NCBI GenBank assembly: GCA_050944685.1
Contig: JBMNRP010000001.1
Span: 62,001-126,000 of the forward strand
Direction of reading: 5' to 3'
DNA: 64,000 bases
Origin: CADBRN01 sp050944685
Lineage (GTDB): Bacteria; Bacillota; Clostridia; Lachnospirales; Lachnospiraceae
The notes under the pieces: model-generated
The model's input: only the letters and a program-made list of their open reading frames with translations
What the model was told of the DNA's origin: nothing
Database searches by the model: none
Program-made: the position numbers and the translations under genes
Part shown: positions 1 to 7,821 of the stretch, piece after piece
Layout of the letters: each line of letters begins with the position of its first letter
How positions within the stretch are numbered: position 1 is the first letter of the stretch

Positions 1-1474
1 CCAGTGTCTTCGGCACCGAGCAGTTCACGGCGTACATGGACATGTGGTCTCCGTTGTAGGTGGCCCATCCGAGAGCAAGCTCGGAGAGATCTCCCGTGCC
101 AATGACGAGACCGCCGCTCTTGTTGGCAAGATCCATCAGAACCTGCGTGCGCTCGCGCGCCTGGCAGTTCTCATAGGTCACATCATGGACCGACGGGTCC
201 TGTCCGATGTCGCGAAAATGCTGCATCACCGACTCTTTGATATCCACCTCCTTCAGGGCAGCCCCAAGATCTTTCGCCAGTGTGCAGGCGTTGTTGTAGG
301 TCCGGTCGGTCGTCCCGAAGCACGGCATGGTCACGGCCAGGATCTGATTTCTCGGGATGTTCAGACGGTCAAAGGCGCGCGTTGTCACCAGCAGCGCCAG
401 AGTCGAGTCGAGGCCGCCGGAGATGCCGACCACCGCGCTCTGGCAGTGCGTGTGTTCGAGCCGTTTGACCAGCCCCATCGCCTGAATGTTCAGAATCTCG
501 TCGCACCGATACGCGCGGTCCGCTTCGTCCGAGGGGACGAACGGGTGCGGGTCAAAGGTGCGGTCCAGCACCGTTTCTTCCATCGTCAGATTAAAGGTCA
601 CCGTCACATAATCGTCCTGAGGAGCGGTGCGGTAGGTGGTCATGCGGCGTCTCTCCGCTACAAGCCGCTGCACATCGAAATCCGCATATACAATCGAGTT
701 GCGGAAACGCGGAGATTCCGCCATCAGTGTCCCGTACTCGGCGATCATGTTCTGGCCGCCGAATACCAGATCCGTCGTGGACTCTCCCTCGCCGCAGGCG
801 GCATAAATATAGCCGCAGACCAGACGGGCGGACTGCTCGGTGACCAGTTTTTTCCGATAAGAATCTTTTCCGACCATCTCGTCGCTGGCGGAGAGATTGG
901 CGATGACCGTCGCTCCCGCCTGCACGTGGTGCATACTCGGCGGAATCGGAACCCACAGATCCTCGCAGATCTCACACGCCATCACAAGCCTCGGGACCTG
1001 ACGGCACCGGAAAAGAATATTCATGCCGAACGGCACTTCCTCCCCGTCAAATTCCGTCATCACCGGGGACTCGAATCCCGGCGTGAAGTGGCGTCTCTCG
1101 TAGAACTCATTGTAATTCGGCAGATGTTTTTTCGGCACAATACCCAGCAGCTCACCCCGATTCATAACGGCCGCGCAGTTGTAGAGCTTTCCCTCGTGCT
1201 CCCATGGAAGACCGACCGCAATCAGCGCGTCCACCTCTGCCGTCTCGGAAAGAATCACCTGAAGCTGCTCCTTCGCCTCGTCAATGAGCCTCTCCTGCCA
1301 GAACAGATCGCTGCAGGTATACCCGGTGATGCAGAGCTCAGGAAACACCATGATTTTCGCTTTTCTTTTCTCCATCTCCCGGATCTGTTTCAAAATCTCC
1401 GCCGTGTTCGCGGCAGGATCCGCCACCGTCACCTTCGGCGTGGCCGCAGCCGCCTTGATAAAACCATCCTTCAT
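1..1474 (-). CDS. nadE: Glutamine-dependent NAD+ synthetase, 3' end cut by window edge
   Basis: Converts nicotinic acid adenine dinucleotide to NAD+ with ATP, using ammonia released from glutamine by an N-terminal nitrilase-type amidase. About 491 codons are visible; the family is usually around 640, so the C-terminal part lies beyond the left edge. The amidase triad is visible: Glu46 in FPELCITGY, Lys near 115 in VPKKHLPNY, and Cys near 168 in ACEICEDLW. The ATP-pyrophosphatase loop SGGLDS follows near residue 351. The ATG at 1474 has AGGA about 10 bases upstream. The next gene upstream, hslO, ends 85 bases away on the same strand, so co-transcription is possible. Function is well supported; only the missing C-terminus is unseen. 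Confidence 0.93.
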   Translation of the reverse strand, partial: MKDGFIKAAAATPKVTVADPAANTAEILKQIREMEKRKAKIMVFPELCITGYTCSDLFWQERLIDEAKEQLQVILSETAEVDALIAVGLPWEHEGKLYNCAAVMNRGELLGIVPKKHLPNYNEFYERRHFTPGFESPVMTEFDGEEVPFGMNILFRCRQVPRLVMACEICEDLWVPIPPSMHHVQAGATVIANLSASDEMVGKDSYRKKLVTEQSARLVCGYIYAACGEGESTTDLVFGGQNMIAEYGTLMAESPRFRNSIVYADFDVQRLVAERRRMTTYRTAPQDDYVTVTFNLTMEETVLDRTFDPHPFVPSDEADRAYRCDEILNIQAMGLVKRLEHTHCQSAVVGISGGLDSTLALLVTTRAFDRLNIPRNQILAVTMPCFGTTDRTYNNACTLAKDLGAALKEVDIKESVMQHFRDIGQDPSVHDVTYENCQARERTQVLMDLANKSGGLVIGTGDLSELALGWATYNGDHMSMYAVNCSVPKTL

Positions 1475-1559
1475 AATAAGAATCCTCGTCTTTAAATACG
1501 GTTAATAACTTGCAAAGATCCAATGACTGCACTCTCTGCGAAAAAACAATAACGGGCGT

Positions 1560-2435
1560 TCATCCGATCTTTTGGATCAGCTCCCGTACCTCGCCGGTGG
1601 AAAATTCGTAGGAGGTCCTGCAGAAATCGCAGTGAAGCGTCACCGGCTTTCCCTCGTCAGCCAGAGACTGCAGTTCCCTGCGTCCGAGGCTGATCAGTGC
1701 CTTTGCGACACGGTCCCGGCTGCAGTTGCACCGGAACTGCGCGGGAATGGTTCCGTGGAATTCGATCTCCATTCCGTCGAGCAGCTTTTCCAGAATCTGT
1801 TCCGGAGTCATACCGTCCGAGAGCAGCTTCGTCACAGAATCAACACCCTTCAGATTTTCCTCCAGCTTTGCGATTACCTCCTCCGTCGCATCCGGCATCA
1901 GCTGAATGATAAAGCCTCCCGCCTGAAGAATGGACCCGTCCGTATTCACCAGCGTTCCCAGTCCGACCGAGGACGGTACCTGCTCGCTTGCCAAAAAATA
2001 GTACGCGATATCGTCGCCGATCTCCCCGCTCACCAGATCGATCGACCCCGAATACGGCTCCTTCAGTCCCAGATCCTTGACCACGGTCAGCGACCCGTTT
2101 CCGATCGCGCCGCCGACATCCAGCTTATGTCTGGCATTGACCATCAGCGGAATGTCCGGCTGGTAGACGAAACCCTTCACGTCTCCTTTCGAATCCGCCG
2201 TCACGGTCAGGCCTCCCATCGGCCCGTCACCGCGGATGGTGACGGTGATCAGATCATCGTCGTCGTCCATCATCACGCCCATCATCACGCCGGCCGTCAG
2301 CAGGCGGCCGAGCGCCGCGCTCGCGACCGGCGTCGTATGGTGAATGCCCCTCGCATGCTCCACCAGATCATGTGTATTCGAGGCAAATGCCCGCACCAGT
2401 CCGTGCGCCGCCGTAGCCCTCACGATATAATCCAT
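1560..2435 (-). CDS. hslO: Hsp33 redox-regulated chaperonin
   Basis: A 291-residue Hsp33, the cytoplasmic holdase activated by oxidation. The N-terminal domain (MDYIVRATAAHGLVRAF) and the C-terminal zinc-switch are both present: a CNC pair near residue 236 and a CDFC pair near 268, matching the CxC...CxxC zinc-binding cysteines that oxidation disrupts. The ATG at 2435 is preferred over an in-frame start at 2627 because it carries AAAGGAGC upstream and matches the family N-terminus; the longer version adds 64 Arg-rich residues unlike Hsp33. A methyltransferase gene lies 70 bases upstream on the same strand and nadE 85 bases downstream. Confidence 0.95.
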   Translation of the reverse strand: MDYIVRATAAHGLVRAFASNTHDLVEHARGIHHTTPVASAALGRLLTAGVMMGVMMDDDDDLITVTIRGDGPMGGLTVTADSKGDVKGFVYQPDIPLMVNARHKLDVGGAIGNGSLTVVKDLGLKEPYSGSIDLVSGEIGDDIAYYFLASEQVPSSVGLGTLVNTDGSILQAGGFIIQLMPDATEEVIAKLEENLKGVDSVTKLLSDGMTPEQILEKLLDGMEIEFHGTIPAQFRCNCSRDRVAKALISLGRRELQSLADEGKPVTLHCDFCRTSYEFSTGEVRELIQKIG

Positions 2436-2505
2436 CTTTTTCTCTTGCTCCTTTGTTTTCTGCCGTAATCTGTCCGACCGGTTTTTCCCGTATCCTTTTA
2501 TATTT

Positions 2506-3300
2506 TTATATTTCCCGGCGCTTTCCGCGCTCCCGCGCCGCGAACAGGATGCGCTCGCTCTCCCGGGACGCCGGCCGGTCCGTATAAGCCTCTGTCGCAG
2601 AGAGGAATTCCATCCCCGCCTTCTCAATTAAACTCTTTACCGTCTCAGCCGGATAGGCCCGCTGAACGTGGAGCTCCTCGTATTTCCGGAACAGCTCTCC
2701 TTCCGGAAGAAACAGCGTCAGGAGATACTCATTCATGTGTTTTTCCGGGTCATACGCATTCTCCCAGATGAAGCTTCCCTGCGGCCGGTTTTCCGCAATC
2801 GTACTGTTTCCTATTTTCTCATATTTCACTGCCATATTCAAATCGAAGAGGAAGATCCCGCCGGGGTCCAGATAATTGTTTACGAGGCGGAATGTCTCCA
2901 GCAGATCCTCCGGTTCTGTCAGGTAATTCATGCTGTCGCAGACGCTGACGACCGCGCGCACGGTTCCGTACAGCTCGAACTCCCGCATATCCTGAAGAAG
3001 ATAAAGGATGTCATGTCCGCTCTTCTCCCGCTTTTCCACAGCTTCCTGCAGCATTTCCGGCGAAACGTCCACACCGATCATATCGTATCCGGAGGAGGCC
3101 AGCCGCTCCGTCATCGCGCCGGTCCCGCAGCCCAGCTCGCAGACCAGGCCGTCCCGTATCCCGTATTCCCGCAGACGGCGGACCAGATGCAGGCACCAGA
3201 GGTCGTAATCGACATTATCCATAAACAGATCGTACACTTCCGCAAATTCCGAGTAGCTTTCCAATCCGGATCCCTCTCCTGTCTCAAAAAATGAACTCAT
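2506..3300 (-). CDS. Class I SAM-dependent methyltransferase
   Basis: A 264-residue Rossmann-fold methyltransferase. Motif I is CELGCGTGAMT (about residues 54-64), followed by an acidic motif II (GVDVSPEML) and a motif resembling VVSVCDSMNYL, the layout of small-molecule methyltransferases of the Methyltransf_25 type. The substrate cannot be read from sequence. It sits directly upstream of hslO (70-base gap), so the two may share a message. The ribosome site is weak: GAGGAG lies about 18 bases before the ATG, so a slightly different start is possible. Confidence 0.8.
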   Translation of the reverse strand: MSSFFETGEGSGLESYSEFAEVYDLFMDNVDYDLWCLHLVRRLREYGIRDGLVCELGCGTGAMTERLASSGYDMIGVDVSPEMLQEAVEKREKSGHDILYLLQDMREFELYGTVRAVVSVCDSMNYLTEPEDLLETFRLVNNYLDPGGIFLFDLNMAVKYEKIGNSTIAENRPQGSFIWENAYDPEKHMNEYLLTLFLPEGELFRKYEELHVQRAYPAETVKSLIEKAGMEFLSATEAYTDRPASRESERILFAARERGKRREI

Positions 3301-3387
3301 CTAATCTTACACCGAAACGCTCCTCACCGGAACCGGTTTCCTCAAGTTTCCGGAATAATTGCTCTCTGCCGGAGATGCGCAGAAACG

Positions 3388-3428
3388 GGCCGCCGCATCT
3401 GCGCCTCAAAAACGCAGTTGCGGCGGCC
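3388..3428. other. Sixteen-pair hairpin between two genes
   Basis: Two arms, 3388-3403 and 3413-3428, pair over 16 bases with one T-T mismatch around a 9-base loop (cctcaaaaa). It lies between the alcohol dehydrogenase stop (3489) and the methyltransferase start (3300), both on the minus strand. Neither side has a T-run, so it is not a standard intrinsic terminator. It could be an RNA-processing or partial-attenuation structure. Only the base pairing is seen; the role is unknown. Confidence 0.5.
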
Positions 3429-3488
3429 TTCTCCAAATCGGAGCTCTCATCCGATACACGATCCTGTATGATTGTTCCACGCGGATCC

Positions 3489-4697
3489 TCAGCGGTCAAA
3501 GAGGTATTCAAAATGCTCTCTGAGTTCGTCCTCTGTCACGCTCACGTAGCAGCTGGGATCCCGCATGCCAGCCTCGACCAGTTTGTCCAGCCACTCTTCT
3601 TTCGTGCGTCCCATCTCGCGCAGCGTCGGAATCTGGGCCTGCGCGGAGAGGGTTTCGACCGCCTGACAGAGAGCGTCGACCAGTTCTTCCTTTCGGGCCG
3701 TCTTCGGGAAATCCAGACCGGCGGCATCCGCGAGACGCCAGAAGCGCTCCTGTGTATTGCGCTCAAGCTTCGCCCCCTGGCGGATGGACGGAACCAGTCC
3801 GAGCGAGCAGCCGACTCCGTGGGGGATATGCCAGAGTGCTCCCATCGCCTGCGCCATGCCGTGTCCGAGCGTCAGCCCTCCGGCGCACATACAGATTCCC
3901 GCCACCATGGAAGCATATTTCAGATGGGAGCGCGCCTCGATGTCTTCCTGGTTTTCCAGTGCCTTCGGCAGATACGTAAAGATCATGCGGACATCTTCCA
4001 GAGCCAGCATATCCGACCATTCATTAAAGGTCATGGAAGGCTTCACTTTATTGGCGAGGCCTCCGACCAGATAGCTCTCCATTCCGTGCGCCAGCGTGTC
4101 CATGGCGGTCGCCTCCATGACGGAACGGGGAATTGTCAGATCCAGCTGCGGATCGATCAGGGCGATGTGCGGCAGAATCTGAAGACCGCCGAGAAGTGCC
4201 TTGTAGTCGATTTCATCGTCCGTGATGACGGCGCCCGTGGAGACCTCCGACCCGGTTCCGGATGTCGTCGGAATCACCATCAGAAGCGCGTTCGCGCGTT
4301 TCATCGGACGCATCTTTCCTCTGCCGCCCATGCAGAAATCCATGATATTATCGCAGTCCGGATCTCCCAGGAGCGTATAGATGCCCTTCGCCGTATCCAT
4401 GGAGCTTCCTCCTCCGAGTCCGATGACGGCGTTTACTTTTTCGCGGCGGGCAATTTTTCCGCCCTCGTTGATATCCTTGTAAATCGGATCCGGAACGACT
4501 TTGGTATACTCGATCACATCAATATTGACCGACTCAAGAATCGGGATGACTCTGTCCGCGATTCCGGCGTCGCGGATTCCCTGATCAAAAACGAGCATCG
4601 CTTTCGACACACCCATCATTTTGGCAAGCACGCCTGCCTTGCCCACGGCGCCCTCCTCGAAAAATACAAGCGGCACCTGTGTCATAAATTTATTCAT
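3489..4697 (-). CDS. Iron-containing alcohol dehydrogenase (group III)
   Basis: A 402-residue NAD(P)-dependent dehydrogenase of the Fe-ADH family. Seen: the nucleotide-binding GLGGGSSMDTAK segment (about residues 93-104), the PTTSGTGSE loop, and metal ligands in the family context (Asp in LIDPQLD, His in MDTLAHGMES, His residues in TLGHGMAQAMGALWHIPHG). The family reduces aldehydes or ketones or oxidises alcohols; the substrate cannot be fixed. The ATG at 4697 follows AGAGGAGG. It starts 22 bases after the flavin oxidoreductase gene, so the two form an operon and may act in series on an enone or aldehyde. Confidence 0.92.
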   Translation of the reverse strand: MNKFMTQVPLVFFEEGAVGKAGVLAKMMGVSKAMLVFDQGIRDAGIADRVIPILESVNIDVIEYTKVVPDPIYKDINEGGKIARREKVNAVIGLGGGSSMDTAKGIYTLLGDPDCDNIMDFCMGGRGKMRPMKRANALLMVIPTTSGTGSEVSTGAVITDDEIDYKALLGGLQILPHIALIDPQLDLTIPRSVMEATAMDTLAHGMESYLVGGLANKVKPSMTFNEWSDMLALEDVRMIFTYLPKALENQEDIEARSHLKYASMVAGICMCAGGLTLGHGMAQAMGALWHIPHGVGCSLGLVPSIRQGAKLERNTQERFWRLADAAGLDFPKTARKEELVDALCQAVETLSAQAQIPTLREMGRTKEEWLDKLVEAGMRDPSCYVSVTEDELREHFEYLFDR

Positions 4698-4719
4698 AAA
4701 CGAACCTCCTCTAAGGCTG

Positions 4720-6690
4720 TCAGATTGCCTTCACCTTGTGATAACCGTCCGATACCGCTCCGCAGATCTTGCCGGGTTTGCTGCTGTCTCCGATATTGAT
4801 GACCTTCCCGAAATTCTCCTCGAGAATTCCCAGCAGTTTCTGATTGGAGCGCACGCCGAGCGCGAGCACAGCCTGGTCGCAGGGAAGCACGCCGGTGAGC
4901 CCCGTGCGGAGATCTTTGAAATGAACGCCTTCCTTGTCAATGCCCGTGACAAGCGTCTTTTTCTTCATGGAGACGCCGGACTTCGCCAGAAACAGCTGTT
5001 CCTTCATGGTCGCGAGAATGAAAGAACCCATGCCGAGCATCGGAAGCATCTCACAGATCACGATACGGTTTTTCTTCTGCAAAAGGAACGCGGCCGTCTC
5101 GATACCGGTCATGCCGCCGCCGATGATGACGACGCGCTTGTTTTCAATGCTGACTTTTCCGGAAAGAACCGACTCCGCGGTAACGGCGCTCTCTGCTCCC
5201 TCGAAGGAGGGAATGATGGGCGTGCCGCCGGCCGCCAGAATGACCGCCTTTGGCCGGAGAGCCTTCATTTCAGCGATCGTCTCCTCCGAAATTTCCGTAT
5301 TCAGCTTCAGCGTGATATTCGGATTTTTCTTAAGCTGCGTCTCGTAATAATGAATCAGATTGTCCATGCGGAATTTCCCCGGTGCCTTATTGGCCAGCTG
5401 CAGGGAACCGCCGATCTGATCCGATTTTTCGTAGAGCGTGACCTGATATCCCCTGGCCGCACAGGTAAGTGCCGCCTGAATGCCTCCCGGGCCCGCACCG
5501 ATCACCGCGACATTGCCTTCGCCCGGTACGAGCGCATTATGGTCGATCTCCCGGCCCGCGAGCGGATTGACCGAGCAGCGGATCGGAAGATTCATGCTGG
5601 AATTGTTGATACAGTTATTACAGGAAAGGCAGGGAACGATGTCCTCTTCGCGCCCCTCGCGCGCCTTGTTCGCCCACTCGGGATCCGCGATCATCTGCCT
5701 GCCGAGCATGGCGATATCCGCGATGCCGCTCTCCAGCATCTTTTCCGCCTCCTCCGGCGTTTTCAGGACATTGACCGCCATCACGGGAACCGAAACCGCA
5801 TCTTTGATGTTCTTGATAATCGCGTCGCGGGATCCTGCCCGGACCTCCGCGGATGTGATGCAGTCGAGGCCGCCGATCGAAACGTTGATCACATCCGCAC
5901 CATGCGCCTCGAGAAGTTTTGCCACTTCTTTCATGTAGGCCATATCCCGCTCATTATCGCCCGGCATGAAGCCTCCCTCGATGCCGTTTATTCTGCAGGA
6001 AACCGGAAAGCTCCGCGGAACGCGCTCGCGGATCTGATCCAGCGTCTCGGTCACGATGCGGACATTGTTCTCCAGACTTCCGCCGTAGTCATCGCGACGG
6101 TCATTTTTCGCAGGGTTAATAAACTGTGAAAACAGATATCCGTGCGCACAGTGAACTTCGACTCCGTCCACGCCCGCCTGCCAGGCACCGAATGCGGCGT
6201 CCGCGAAGCATTTCTCGATTTTCCTGATTTCCGCCACCGAGAGCTCGCGGGCGGGATGCGCCAGAGGATCCTTCGCCATGGATCTCGGCATGGCCGTACA
6301 GGAGACCGGCGTACGTCCCCCGTTCAGCTGGTCCGGAAAATAAACGGATCGTCCCGGGTGATGCAGCTGGATAAAAAGCTTTGTATCATATTCGTGAATC
6401 CGCTCCGCAAAATACAGGATGGCGTTCCGGTTGTCCGGCGTGACAAGATGCGTCTGGCCGGCGCAGGCAGTTCCCACAAGCTCGTCCGGACATACTACGG
6501 TAAATCCGTTGATTATCAGTCCGACGCCACCCTTCGCACGCGCGGCATAATACTCGACCGCCCGCCTGGAGGCATCTCCTCCGGTTCCGCCAAGGCCGTC
6601 ATGCATGGCCGACATCGCGATTCTGTTCTTAAGCGTGATGCCGCCGATGTTCACTTTTTCAAATAACTTTTCGTATTTCAAAGCCTTCAC
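4720..6690 (-). CDS. NADH:flavin oxidoreductase, 2,4-dienoyl-CoA reductase type (FMN/4Fe-4S/FAD)
   Basis: A 656-residue enzyme. Residues about 1-350 form an old-yellow-enzyme TIM barrel (YEKLFEKVNIGGITLKNRI; HCAHGYLFSQFI). A four-cysteine iron-sulfur motif follows (CLSCNNC, with a further Cys in IRCSVNPLAG), then FAD and NAD(P)H Rossmann domains (AVIGAGPGG; VVIIGGGMTG). This is the layout of enoate reductases, FadH and BaiCD/BaiH: it moves electrons from NAD(P)H to an activated C=C bond. No other bile-acid genes are present, so a bai role is not supported. The first codon here is GTG at 6690, with AAAGG very close; a TTG at 6681 gives the family-typical MKYEKLF start with better spacing. It is co-transcribed with the alcohol dehydrogenase and divergent from a regulator. 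Confidence 0.9.
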   Translation of the reverse strand: MKALKYEKLFEKVNIGGITLKNRIAMSAMHDGLGGTGGDASRRAVEYYAARAKGGVGLIINGFTVVCPDELVGTACAGQTHLVTPDNRNAILYFAERIHEYDTKLFIQLHHPGRSVYFPDQLNGGRTPVSCTAMPRSMAKDPLAHPARELSVAEIRKIEKCFADAAFGAWQAGVDGVEVHCAHGYLFSQFINPAKNDRRDDYGGSLENNVRIVTETLDQIRERVPRSFPVSCRINGIEGGFMPGDNERDMAYMKEVAKLLEAHGADVINVSIGGLDCITSAEVRAGSRDAIIKNIKDAVSVPVMAVNVLKTPEEAEKMLESGIADIAMLGRQMIADPEWANKAREGREEDIVPCLSCNNCINNSSMNLPIRCSVNPLAGREIDHNALVPGEGNVAVIGAGPGGIQAALTCAARGYQVTLYEKSDQIGGSLQLANKAPGKFRMDNLIHYYETQLKKNPNITLKLNTEISEETIAEMKALRPKAVILAAGGTPIIPSFEGAESAVTAESVLSGKVSIENKRVVIIGGGMTGIETAAFLLQKKNRIVICEMLPMLGMGSFILATMKEQLFLAKSGVSMKKKTLVTGIDKEGVHFKDLRTGLTGVLPCDQAVLALGVRSNQKLLGILEENFGKVINIGDSSKPGKICGAVSDGYHKVKAI

Positions 6691-6717
6691 ATCCTTTCCG
6701 TCATCGTTTTCGGTGAT

Positions 6718-6749
6718 GTTGCTTAAAGCAACATATTGCTTAATGCAAT
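6718..6749. promoter_or_regulatory. Twin palindromic operators (TTGC-N5-GCAA)
   Basis: Two 15-base near-identical palindromes sit side by side: GTTGCTTAAAGCAAC (6718-6732) and ATTGCTTAATGCAAT (6735-6749), centres 17 bases apart. The second overlaps the -10 box of the reductase promoter and both lie between that promoter and the start codon. They fit a dimeric regulator bound cooperatively, and the divergent Xre-like gene is the obvious candidate. The palindromes are seen directly; the binding protein is inferred. Confidence 0.7.
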
Positions 6750-6776
6750 ACTACGGGATTATAATAAAAACGTCAA
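6748..6776 (-). promoter_or_regulatory. Promoter of the flavin oxidoreductase operon
   Basis: Read on the minus strand: TTGACG (6771-6776), a 17-base spacer, then TAGTAT (6748-6753). The -10 overlaps the upstream palindrome, which predicts repression when the operator is occupied. Confidence 0.65.
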
Positions 6777-6909
6777 TGGAATTTATGCAAATTTCGAAAA
6801 ACTGGCATTATGACATATGAAACCATTGAAAATTGGCCAAATTGCTAATAATATACGGATATGGATTTTAATTCCCAGTCAACCGACAGTATTGAGAGAA
6901 CGTGTCATT

Positions 6910-7254
6910 ATGGCAATAAACGAAAATCTTCAGACTCTTCTGCGCGAACTGAATATTTCCCAGCGTCAGTTCGCGATGACGCTCCATCTGGATCCGGGCT
7001 ATTTTTCCCGCATTATTCAGGGCAAGGCTCCGCTCGTCGCGCGCCTTCAGCTTCTGATCGAAAACACCTACAATGTGAACGGAGAATGGCTGCGGACCGG
7101 GAACGGGCCGATGTTCAAGTCCGGATCGGACAGCTCCGCGCGGCAGAGAATCGTCCTGGCGCTCAACGATCTGGACGCGGAACAGCTCAGCCTCGTGGAA
7201 GCTTATGTCCGCCGGCTTCAGAAGAAAAAAGACAGTGGAAAAACAGAAGAATAA
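6910..7254 (+). CDS. Xre/cI-like helix-turn-helix regulator
   Basis: A 114-residue DNA-binding protein. The HTH covers about residues 4-55 (NISQRQFAMTLHLDPGYFSR), followed by a segment typical of phage-repressor-like regulators (NGEWLRTGNGPMF) and a short Lys-rich tail. It is divergent from the reductase/dehydrogenase operon and probably controls it through the two palindromes in the shared intergenic region. The ATG at 6910 is chosen because the HTH begins right after it; an upstream in-frame start at 6817 would add 31 residues unlike the family. The ribosome site (GAGAG) is modest. Confidence 0.82.
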   Translation: MAINENLQTLLRELNISQRQFAMTLHLDPGYFSRIIQGKAPLVARLQLLIENTYNVNGEWLRTGNGPMFKSGSDSSARQRIVLALNDLDAEQLSLVEAYVRRLQKKKDSGKTEE

Positions 7255-7302
7255 TCCGGAAGAACGGATAAAGTGAAATATGATTTGCAGAAAGGTTCCA
7301 TC

Positions 7303-7704
7303 ATGAAATATTCGCTTGCCCATATCGGGCTCAATGTCGTAAATCTGGAACGCAGCATCAAATTTTACGAGGAAGCGTTCGGGCTCCATGAAATTTTCCG
7401 CATGCGGCCGAAATCGGATCTGGATATCACCCTGTGCTTCATGGGAGACGACCGATGCGGATGTCTCATCACACTCATCCTGTACGGCCAGCACGACGAA
7501 AAAGAACCCTTTGATGTCGGCGAGGACAACATAGGGCTCAATTTTATCACCGATGATTTTGAGGCAAGTCTGAAAAAGCACCGGGAGATGGGTATCGTCA
7601 CGATGGAGAGCACGAACGGGCGGATCTACTATGTCCAGGACCCGGACGGCTATGAAATCTCGGTCGTGCCGGAGAAATTTCACCCGATCCGGCTCGCCCG
7701 ATGA
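7303..7704 (+). CDS. VOC (glyoxalase/lactoylglutathione-lyase fold) protein
   Basis: A 133-residue vicinal-oxygen-chelate protein: the first beta-alpha-beta-beta-beta unit starts YSLAHIGLNVVNLERSIKFYEEAFGL and the second ends with YYVQDPDGYEISVVPEKF, as in glyoxalase I. Candidate metal ligands are His7 and Glu in YEISV. It may detoxify methylglyoxal-like aldehydes, but VOC enzymes vary widely and the substrate is unknown. The ATG at 7303 has AGAAAGG 7 bases upstream and lies 48 bases after the regulator, so the two are co-transcribed. A strong terminator follows 8 bases after its stop. Confidence 0.85.
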   Translation: MKYSLAHIGLNVVNLERSIKFYEEAFGLHEIFRMRPKSDLDITLCFMGDDRCGCLITLILYGQHDEKEPFDVGEDNIGLNFITDDFEASLKKHREMGIVTMESTNGRIYYVQDPDGYEISVVPEKFHPIRLAR

Positions 7705-7711
7705 ACGGACC

Positions 7712-7795
7712 TGTTCCGCTTCCCCTCTTCGCCGGATCTCCGGGCAGGAACCTGCCCTGCGGAAATCCGAAGACGGGAATGCGGAACATTTTTTT
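7712..7795 (+). terminator. Large composite hairpin with T-run after the VOC gene
   Basis: Outer arms 7712-7719 / 7781-7788 (TGTTCCGC with its complement), then TTCCC/GGGAA, TCTTCG/CGAAGA, and an inner hairpin GGGCAG/CTGCCC (7742-7747 / 7752-7757). A T-run follows (7789-7795). The nested stems make an unusually long terminator for the regulator-VOC transcript. Confidence 0.7.
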
Positions 7796-7821
7796 GAGAG
7801 TGAACCCGGTGCCGGTTTTCA

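Noticed and set aside
3291..6129. Long plus-strand open frames of about 500 codons opposite the dehydrogenase and reductase genes
   Set aside because: They are antisense shadows of well-supported minus-strand enzymes, with His/Arg-rich nonsense composition and no family motifs.
4720..6690. Bile-acid 7-dehydroxylation (bai) gene
   Set aside because: The domain layout matches BaiCD/BaiH, but no other bai gene (baiB, baiE, baiF, baiG) is nearby and the same layout serves many enoate reductases.
7365..7683. Minus-strand frames opposite the VOC and regulator genes
   Set aside because: Shadow frames without ribosome sites; the plus-strand genes have clear family signatures.
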